Assembly: GCA_029891345.1 (NCBI GenBank)
Contig: CM057000.1
Coordinates: 131,037,663-131,101,662 of the forward strand
Direction: 5' to 3'
DNA from: Dryococelus australis
Lineage: Eukaryota; Arthropoda; Insecta; Phasmatodea; Phasmatidae
DNA: 64,000 nucleotides
The position numbers and the translations under genes were made by a program. This document shows, piece after piece, positions 57,160 through 64,000 of this stretch; within the stretch, counting starts at the first letter, position 1, and each line of letters begins with the position of its first letter. Below the pieces are notes generated by a model. That model made no database searches and was not told the DNA's origin. It saw only the letters and a list, made by a program, of their open reading frames with translations.

Positions 57160-59201
57160 CTGCATGGCCTTGGATAGAAACTGTCTTTTAGCACAAGGCC
57201 ATCTTCTTGACAAGGGGTGGGGGAGGGCAGCACTGACGTGAACAGTTTTAGCTATCCGGCGCCATGTTAGTTCTTTGCAAACACTTGTCCAGGATACACA
57301 TATACACCAGCTCTCTCGACTTCATCGGGCACAGCAGGCAGCAAGCTTTGTGACGCGACCAAGGGTAGCGAGGTACCCGATTTGTGGTGTCGGCCAGCGG
57401 GCATTGGAGAGTGGTAGCTGCGATTCTAGTTTCAATATTTTAAAAAATTTCAATGTTTTTTGAATTTATTGGGAAAAAATATTTTTCATGAAAACCCCAT
57501 TTCTGAGATTCGTCTACGATACTTGGTATGATATTCAACTGTCGTTTCAGTAACTAGTGTCGTGAATTTCACAAATTAATGGAAAACTTTTTTGAAGTAT
57601 GTCAGTTATTTAAAAAAATTTAAAATAATATTTATTACGTTCATATAAAGTGTTACGGGATTAAGTCATTCGACTCTCCTTATGCTTCGACGGAAAACAA
57701 TTGTGTTAAAAGTGAATTATTCTTACAATAGTGAAACTCGCATTAAAAATCTGGGTACATTTAAAAAAAAGACTATTGTTTCCTTGTCTGTTGTAGGACG
57801 AATAGTGTTATCAAGTTGTTAATAGTTGCTTGGTAGGGAAATAGATTTTGTCAGTCGTAAATTTAAACTCGGCTGCGCTCCACGTGTATAATGGCTTTAA
57901 GCCGGTGCACGTCATACAATCCAGTCATTCATTCACCAGCCTCCGAGGTGGATGGATGTGTTTTGGGTAGCTCTTTGGGTGATTACATTACGTGTTTAGT
58001 CATCTTCATGTACTTGTGTTAGTTAACAGTTTAATTTATTCGGAAACATTCGTTTTGTATTTACATTAAAATTTCAGGGATGTTTCACCTCAGTCTATAA
58101 TAAAATGCAGGCTATGTTTGCTCTCAATACAGCTTATAAGTTGACACAAGTGCTATATCCAAGTAATTGCTGCATCGACCTCCAGAGAGAATGGATGTAT
58201 ATTAAATGTTTTCTTTTTTAGGTGTGTTAATAAATTAAATTCTTCTAACATGTGGATTCCATTTGAAAAGTTCTTCACCAGTCTCACAGGCAGATGGACG
58301 TGTTTTAAAATATTGTCAGTTATGTGCACGAGGCATCAAATTGTGTCACATTGAGCATATACCTTGTGTTTAGGAAGACTGTCGTTTAATTTATAGGGAC
58401 TTTTTTTGCTTCGTTATTTAACTAAATCATTCATTTTAGAACACCTGGAGAGTCACATAATTATGATCTTTTTTGAGTTAGCACTTGTCGACACCAGGTT
58501 ATTTACGTACTTGTGTACTTTTGAAATTTGCGATTCGAAGAGTCCTTCGTGTAATTTATTCATAAGTAGAACTCGTTTAAACACTGAAATTTTTTCTCTC
58601 GCTTGTAACGTTTAATTGCATTCGGAAACAGCCATCGTCTATTTAATTGTTTGTCATTACTAACACACAGCACGTAACTTGCATCTTTCGAAGTCGCCTA
58701 TCTCCCACCACAGTCTACGAGACACAAAATATACACTTATGCCACTCTTGCACAAAACCTACCATATATATATATACACACACACACCCTGTCCCCAACA
58801 CGCTGCACCTCAGTAAAGTGCCAGAGCTCCAAGGATGAGAACGTACCACAGCTGCTACCCACTTAAAAAGATAGAAAGAAAAAATAAAGTACAACTACAC
58901 TTAACACACAACAATTTTTTAATCATTAATTCAATTTAATTAATTTGATAAATTAATCACATCAACATACCATTTTATCCGATAAGAATTTTAAAAAAAT
59001 CGTTCGGGTTAAGCATTAATCCAAAAAAATATCATCGAATTAAAATCGGATTAAAATTTTTTGAACAGATTTAAAATATTTGATCAGATTAAAGTTTTTT
59101 ATCAGATTAAGATCGTTTTAATGATAAATCCAATCAATCAAGTCGATATTTCATCAATTATTCCCAATTAATCTCAGGTGAAGTAGAACCGGCCCGCCCC
59201 T
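57160..59201 (-). repeat. Polinton right terminal inverted repeat
   Basis: Reverse complement of the left arm. The 57659-58727 part is nearly identical to 37590-38663; the outer tip (58728-59201) and the inner part (57160-57658) are clearly more diverged. The arm ends GTAGAACCGGCCCGCCCCT. Confidence 0.9.
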
Positions 59202-59207
59202 AATACT

Positions 59208-59443
59208 GCTGCTCACGGTAAAGTGAGCAGTTTTGAAAGCCGTCTCACTTGGAATAATAGTCAATAAATATTTTTTATTATAGCCTTAGACGTTAACGTC
59301 CAAGTACGGTGAAATATACACACTGTGTTTATTACTTACATTGTAATATTTAATTTTTAAATGTCTTTAAAGTATTAAAAATGGCTGAAAGGAAAAAGTA
59401 ACTAGGGCCCCAGAAGTGCTTACTTTACCGTGAACAGAGTATT
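59208..59443 (-). mobile_element. MITE family B, body split from its tip by the Polinton
   Basis: CTCACGGTAAAGTGAGCAGT at the left, TTGGAATAATAGTCAATAAA and GCCTTAGACGTTAACGTCC inside, and GTGCTTACTTTACCGTGAAC then AGAGTA at the right match family B. The missing outer bases of the left terminus lie at 37142-37152. The next bases (TATTCACTTAAGTATT) continue family A. Confidence 0.75.
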
Positions 59444-59461
59444 CACTTAAGTATTTGTAGT

Positions 59462-59745
59462 CCGTCCATATTTTCTGTACATTCGGTGTTTGTGCGTTTA
59501 CGCGTATATCAGCAAATAAATGTCCTCGAGAAAATAAGTTTCGTCTCAGAAAATATAAAGAAACCACTATCTAGTATCATACAGTTATGTTTCTACAATG
59601 TTTTAAGTTTATTCTATGATAAACAAAATTGTGAAAATGGTCAAAAGTCGCAATGTTATATGTTTCCTGCGCGGTTTTGTTAATATATAGTATAAAAATT
59701 AAACGGCACAGACGTAGTTTAATCTGTGGGCTTTCATCGCGTGTA
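59462..59745 (+). repeat. Dispersed repeat family F, copy 3
   Basis: TTCGGTGTTTGTGCGTTTAC, GTATATCAGCAAATAAATGT and the end CGTAGTTTAATCTGTGGGCT then TTCATCGCGTG match 5441-5800. The end runs directly into a family A element. Confidence 0.6.
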
Positions 59746-59751
59746 AAGGAT

Positions 59752-60168
59752 ATTGACGCTAAAGTAAGCACTTTTGAACTCGACATTTGTAAAAACTCAC
59801 TGCTCCTACCTGCATATAATTTAACGGGTGCAACGGGTGACTTCGCCCAGTAATGTTGGTAATGATGGAGAAAAAGTAGTTACTTATCTCATTGTCTAAT
59901 TAAAAGTGGTAGGTGACCATTTGTGACAACTGTAGTTATTTCTATCAATTAATTGATTTTTTTTAATGCATCTAAGTGTAAAAATGAGCAAAATTTGTAA
60001 AATATTTACTTTCCTAATAATTTCACAGTTTCACTTGACCGACGCATAAATAAAGTGATGAAGTCTGTGGGAATAGTCATTTTACCAAAGGCGGAAGGGT
60101 ACGCAATGTGCATGCAAGTTTATCTTAATCAGGGCTTTCAAAAGTGCTCATTTCACCGTGAATAGCCT
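59752..60168 (-). mobile_element. MITE family A, full-length copy with eroded left tip
   Basis: Left GACGCTAAAGTAAGCACTTT and right GTGCTCATTTCACCGTGAAT, then AGCC. The interior is complete in reverse (CCCAGTAATGTTGGTAATGA, GACCGACGCATAAATAAAGT). Confidence 0.85.
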
Positions 60169-60375
60169 GTAGTTGGCAGTACCGCGTGCGGTCCGGCTGC
60201 TGCCTTGGAGGGCTGACTGGGAGAGTATCTGCGAGGCAGTCGCCATGGAAACCCCCTCCCTAGCGACGAGCGCCCAGCAGCAACAGCTACACAATGCTGC
60301 GTGATGCGACGCAGGCAGGTCTGCGTGTGTGCGTGCCTGCCTGCCTGCCTGCACTTCGCCGCCAATTCGCGCTAT

Positions 60376-60806
60376 AATACGTTCCCGTTACTTCAGCCTT
60401 TTCTGAAGCCCTGCTTATGTTATACTTCCAAGATATCCCTCCGCCTCGTGCAAACTAAACTGAACAAGTCTGGAGAATTACACCAGAGGGACAACGCACC
60501 ACATTCGTGCGCGCTCAGTTGTAATGATATTTTGTATAAGAACTGTTTCTCACCAGACGTTACAAACACACTTATTTTCTCCCTGTTTTTTATTCAAATT
60601 ATTTATCAATGAACTATTATAATTTATAGATAAGATATTAATAACATTTCAATTTAACAGAGAAAAAAGTAACTTTCATGAACACAAGTATAAAAGGCTT
60701 GTGATACAGGGCGTATTTAGTAAATAACCAAACACGTCATACATGGGGAGATTTTTCAAAGGTTTGATTTAAAAAGGTCAAAGAAACCGTGAATGGACTA
60801 TATATC
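60376..60806 (+). mobile_element. MITE family C, full-length copy
   Basis: About 431 bp, from an eroded left terminus (ACGTTCCCGTTACTTC) to GAAACCGTGAATGGACTATA. All family landmarks are in order without interruption. The 103-residue frame at 60301-60612 runs from flank into the element and is not conserved in other copies. Confidence 0.88.
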
Positions 60807-60846
60807 CCTCTGCGATGTCTTGCCACTGCTCTTTCTTTCGCTGCTC

Positions 60847-60881
60847 TGCTGTGATTGGCATTTTCTCCGAGCCAATCACAG
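60847..60881. other. Perfect 11-bp stem containing inverted CCAAT boxes
   Basis: CTGTGATTGGC, then an 11-base loop, then GCCAATCACAG. Each arm holds a CCAAT box on one strand. This could be a promoter-like paired site or a small foldback; nothing nearby shows a gene. Confidence 0.45.
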
Positions 60882-60995
60882 AGTGCAGCACCGTCCCGGA
60901 CCTGAAATCCGGATAAGAAAAATTTTTCCTTTCTCTGTTTTCCAGTTCTTTTTAAGTTGGTTTGTTTACCTTATTATTTATTATGTTTGTATATA

Positions 60996-61651
60996 AGTTG
61001 TTCACGGTAAAATTAGCACTTTTGAAAGCCCTGCTTAAGATCTACTTGTATACACGTTGTGTATTCTCCCACCTTATGTAAAAGTAACATTGCTATTGGC
61101 CTCATCTCTTTATTCATGAGTCAGTCAAGTGAAACTGTGAAATTATTATAAAAGTAAACATTTCATAAATCTGCTCATTTTTACATACTGGGGCGTTAGA
61201 AAAAACAGAAACCGTAAGAAATAATTTAAATGATCACAAATGGTTACCTTACACTTTTTATTCGACGTTAACATAAGGAACTACTTTCCATTCACCGTTA
61301 CCGACTGTAGTCGGGGCCACGGTAGCAGAGCGGTTAGCCTACTCGCCTCCCACCTAGGCGATCCGGGTTCAATCCCCGGCCGGGTCACTCCGGATTTTCG
61401 CATGTGGGAATCGTGCCGGACCATGCCGTTGTTCGGCGGATTTTCTCGGTGGATCTCCCGCTTCCCCCGCCTCCCTCATTCTGGCGATGCTCCACACTCA
61501 CCTTGATGTTAAGAGCCGCCCAAATCTCTTCACTTCACTCGCCAACCTTACTGTGCGCATGTCACTCAGTGTTGAAATATGTGCAGCCAGGGGCAGTGAC
61601 ATTTCTCTTAAGGTTGATTTCAAAAGTGCTCACTTTATTGTGAACAGCCTT
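60996..61651 (+). mobile_element. MITE family A copy carrying a nested SINE
   Basis: Left GTTGTTCACGGTAAAATTAG, then AGCCCTGCTTAAGATCTACT; right CACTTTATTGTGAACAGCC. The interior matches A until TTCACCGTTACCGACTGTA (about 61310). It resumes at CCAACCTTACTGTGCGCATG (61542) after the SINE. Confidence 0.88.
61311..61540 (+). mobile_element. tRNA-derived SINE, type 3, nested in MITE A
   Basis: The tRNA-like head has an A box (TAGCAGAGCGG, 61323-61333) and a B box (GGTTCAATCCC, 61366-61376). A body follows with TTCGCATGTGGGAATCGTGC, GGTGGATCTCCCGCTTCC and CTGGCGATGCTCCACACTC. Flanking ACCGACTGTA and GCCAACCTTA look like an eroded target duplication of the A sequence ACCAACTTTA. The 88-residue frame through it is an artefact. 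Confidence 0.85.
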
Positions 61652-62002
61652 TAGTGGTGTTAAGATTTTCCCTCCCGGGATTTTGGATATTTTCCCCATG
61701 TTCAGTGTCCTTCAGTGTTTTCGCTCTGTTGCAGTTTTCGCGTTGCTTTCTTTCGTCCAGTTGTGCAGAAGAGTGATTGTTCACCGGAAGGCCAATTTAT
61801 TTGATGTATTCCTGTGCTGTGTGTTTATTTCCTGGTATTGTTATTATTCATGTCAATAAATACTCTTTGTCTATCAATCAGCCGTTGGCCCGGACGCACC
61901 GCTGGACAACAGCTACGCACGTGTTGTGTGTACACTCCATGTGAAAACGTCGCTGTAAACGTGCCACGCACACTTATACTTGAAGTGAATCCTTGATAAA
62001 CA
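61652..62002. other. Stretch without recognised features
   Basis: Two small overlapping frames on opposite strands at 61814-62010, no domain; nothing else seen. Confidence 0.4.
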
Positions 62003-62083
62003 TTGTTCACGGTAAATTGCGTACTTTTGAAATCGACCTTTGAAAAAAGAAATCACTGCTCCGGCCTGCATATGTTATAAGGT
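62003..62083 (-). mobile_element. MITE family A, right-end fragment
   Basis: TGTTCACGGTAAATTGCGTA, then TTTTGAAATCGACCTTTG and CACTGCTCCGGCCTGCATAT, is the family A right end reversed. It stops where element H begins. Confidence 0.7.
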
Positions 62084-62084
62084 G

Positions 62085-62550
62085 GCCGCCTAGGTAGGCC
62101 GCCGAACGATGTGCAGAGCTCCAGCAGAAAACGTTTCTATTAAAAAAGCGCCCAACGTGTCTGAGTGAGGTCTGTTTACGAACAACATTTAAGAAAACGT
62201 CACGCGTCTGTATACGTTTTTCAGTTCCTCCATTTCTCTCTAAAGCATGTTTTTGTGATAGTGAAAATACCTCAAAAGGGCGTTTTCTCGATCATTTTTT
62301 ATATGAACATTCCGGTGCAAAACATTCAAAAAGGAATAGGGGTATGCATAAAACCTTTATTTTTATTATTACGTCATAAAATTGTAGCGTATCCACTGCA
62401 AGTCTCATAGAGGCGCGTTATCGACGCCAAGACTGCACGCCAGTTCAGTGCTTTGCGCGTAGAGGCGATGAGAGAGTTGACGCGCATGTCTCGGTCGCCC
62501 CTAGCGCTCACGCGCTTTCAGGCCTCGGACGTGCGAAATTCCTTCAACCT
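62085..62550 (+). repeat. Dispersed repeat family H, copy 2
   Basis: Begins TGGCCGCCTAGGTAGGCCGC and ends near CGGACGTGCGAAATTCCTTC. Collinear with 36495-36966. In both cases H abuts family A sequence at its outer edge, though at different places in A. Confidence 0.7.
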
Positions 62551-62738
62551 GTCGCTTGAATTGCGTTGCGGTGTGTTCAAAATCCGCGTCTATTTTTTTA
62601 CGAGACCATTTGACGTGTTCCCATCATTCGACACACGAAAAGAGAGATAAAACGCATTTCAGACGAGAGACGAATAACACTCTAAAAACATCACGCCCAC
62701 TAGACGCATACTATTTTCGAAAACTCTGACATAGCTTA

Positions 62739-62805
62739 AAAAAAAAAAAAAAACTTTTTTTTTAATTTTTATTATTATTATTGTTATTGTTATTATTATT
62801 ATTAT

Positions 62806-62839
<34 letters not shown>

Positions 62840-62840
62840 C
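62739..62840. repeat. Low-complexity A/T and (ATT)n tract
   Basis: An A-run, a T-run, then (ATT)n and a second T-run of about 30. The Lys/Ile frame on the minus strand is an artefact. Confidence 0.9.
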
Positions 62841-62892
62841 CCACATTTTGCTGTATTTAAAAATTTACTCTTCGGAAAAATGCGAAAATTTC

Positions 62893-63083
62893 ATAGGGTC
62901 GTGCACTGAACTTCGCTTCACACTTTTCACCAATACAAATGTAGTCCCATAGATACACGCAGCACAATGAAAACATTGCACCCCGGTCCAGCGCCATGCC
63001 CATAAGAGCGATGGGGGACTTGATACACTCGGCATTTTCACATTTATATCTCCCGTGCTTCACGGTTCCAAGACCTCCAGGTA
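62893..63083 (+). repeat. Dispersed repeat family G, copy 3 (second half)
   Basis: GTGCACTGAACTTCGCTTCA, AGTCCCATAGATACACGCAG, GAAAACATTGCACC and a GAGCGATGGGGGACTTGATA segment match 17335-17480. Confidence 0.55.
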
Positions 63084-63246
63084 AACGATTTTCGCACGTG
63101 GGGATCGTCGTGTCGGACGATGCCGTTGGTCGGCGGGGTTTTCTCGGGGATATACCGTTTCCCCTTGCCCTTGTATTCCGGCGCTGCTCCATACCTCGCT
63201 TCACCCTCGAAGCGTAGAGTCGCCCAAAGAACTCGCTCATTCACAG
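63084..63246 (+). mobile_element. SINE type 3, body fragment without tRNA head
   Basis: TTTTCGCACGTGGGGATCGT, CGATGCCGTTGGTCGGCGGG, then TCTCGGGGATATACCG and CCGGCGCTGCTCCATACCTC match the body of the SINE at 61311. The 5' tRNA-like part is missing, as in a 5'-truncated copy, and it joins repeat G directly. Confidence 0.7.
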
Positions 63247-63879
63247 CTTCGCTCGACCAATGGGCGACCAAGTTCGCGTACACCAGAGGAATCACCACGT
63301 CAAATAGTTTCTGAATATTTGCCCATTCTGTGCCTGTACGGCGTAGCTTAAGTACGAGTGATATTGAAGGGGCCGGGGAAGAGAAATTAAACAACTGACT
63401 ATCGGTGAACTCAGCTTGCTCGTCGTGATCAAGCTGTTGGAAGTTCGGCGAGAAGCCGCCTGCGTGAGGGCAGCACGCGGCGTCCAAGGCACGAATCCGC
63501 CGAGGGGAGATCGGTTATGTATAGCCGCCTGTTCTGCATGGAAATGGCCGCGATTTCCTCCCGCCGCGCTCGATAAACTGAGGGAGGGCATCCCATGGCC
63601 CGGCCAACACAGCCCGCAACGCTGCGCCGTACCGCGCCGTACAATACTTATTTATTTATGTATTTCAACCACCTCCAGACCCCACCGTTTAAGGAAAAGA
63701 ACCGAAATATTGTAGACACGACGTCTTATTTCATACTGTTATGATAATGCCTTACGGGCATATTCATTAAATAAGGAGTTTAGGGGGTCGTAGCCTATAG
63801 AATGAATTATAGATGGTAGAGCATACCGTTAAGGGGGTTTTGATCATGTTATGTGAAACAGACAATACAACACTGTATA
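63247..63879. other. GC-richer stretch without recognised features
   Basis: Several frames of 64-147 residues overlap on both strands at 63044-63715 and share the SINE or its flank. No domain seen. The stretch turns AT-rich after about 63640. Confidence 0.4.
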
Positions 63880-64000
63880 CGTTGTTCACGGTAAAATGAG
63901 CACTTTATAAAGCCCTGCTTTAAAATTAACATTGCCACGGACCTTATCACTTTATTCGTGCTTCGGTCAAGTGAAACTGTGAAATTATTAGAAAAGTAAG
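63880..64000 (+). mobile_element. MITE family A, cut by the window edge
   Basis: Left terminus CGTTGTTCACGGTAAAATGA followed by AGCCCTGCTT. About 35 bases of the usual interior are missing (the text jumps to TAAAATTAACATTGCCACGG). It continues into TTCGGTCAAGTGAAACTGTG at the window end. Confidence 0.85.

Larger units (their letters stand above)
37159..59201. mobile_element. Degenerate Polinton/Maverick, about 22 kb
   Basis: The two ends are inverted copies beginning AGGGGCGGGCCGG. Flanking hexamers AGTAGT (37153-37158) and AATACT (59202-59207) agree at four of six positions, consistent with the 6-bp duplication of Polintons. Inside are remnants of the diagnostic gene set: integrase, packaging ATPase, adenovirus-type cysteine protease, double jelly-roll major capsid protein, minor capsid-type protein and a PLA2-like virion protein. 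Polintons are self-synthesising DNA transposons related to dsDNA viruses. This copy is dead: almost all genes carry stops and frameshifts, family B DNA polymerase was not found, and a pogo-like transposon has inserted at 46.56-49.02 kb. Confidence 0.9.

Noticed and set aside
37159-59201. LTR retrotransposon with long repeats
   Set aside because: The terminal repeats are inverted, not direct, and the gene content is Polinton-type.
63044-63487. 147-residue minus-strand ORF
   Set aside because: It overlaps the SINE body fragment and shows no domain.

Overview
The window looks like non-genic DNA from a large, repeat-rich, AT-rich animal genome, most likely an insect. The clues are dense short inverted-repeat elements (MITEs) with TA, TTAA or 8-bp target duplications, tRNA-derived SINEs, a Maverick/Polinton and a pogo-like transposon. 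One SINE type (31380-31614) resembles a SINE I associate with orthopteroid (polyneopteran) insects; that placement is inference. No intact host gene, rRNA or functional tRNA gene was recognised. Almost every open frame lies in a repeat, a minisatellite or a decayed transposon gene.

Left part (1-36000): a decayed IS630/Tc1/mariner-type transposase (780-1335), a 222-bp palindrome centred on (TA)n (6217-6438), a C-rich minisatellite of about 20 units (7846-8300), then a dense field of MITEs. Three MITE families, called here A, B and C, share a terminal signature related to GTTCACGGT. They are repeatedly interrupted by other elements: hAT-like elements with 8-bp target duplications (9558-9851, 11252-11530, 15734-16451), a TA-flanked MITE (10757-11056), and a piggyBac-like element at TTAA (14092-14389). 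Further features are SINEs (21925-22190, 31380-31614), a 1.1-kb element with arrays of palindromic 18-bp subterminal repeats (25895-27004), and a C element in which an internal 51-bp segment has expanded to seven tandem copies (34421-34777).

Central part (37159-59201): a degenerate Polinton/Maverick of about 22 kb, bounded by roughly 2-kb terminal inverted repeats (TIRs). Its genes are arranged divergently from about 50.2-50.55 kb. Leftward are a phospholipase-A2-like virion protein, an adenovirus-type cysteine protease, a minor capsid-type protein, the double jelly-roll major capsid protein and an accessory protein. Rightward are the packaging ATPase, a fibre-like protein, coiled-coil proteins and the integrase with a chromodomain-like tail. 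All but the smallest are broken by stops and frameshifts, and no family B DNA polymerase was found. A pogo-like transposon (about 46558-49020, minus strand) sits between protease and minor capsid gene. The two TIRs are about 97% identical by eye over a 1.07-kb inner tract but clearly more divergent on both sides, which suggests gene conversion between the arms.

The Polinton lies inside the tip of a family B MITE, which lies inside a family A MITE that also carries element H. This gives a relative order of insertion: A, then B, then Polinton, then pogo.

Right part (59201-64000): more A, C, F, G and H copies, a SINE nested in an A element, and an A copy cut by the window edge.
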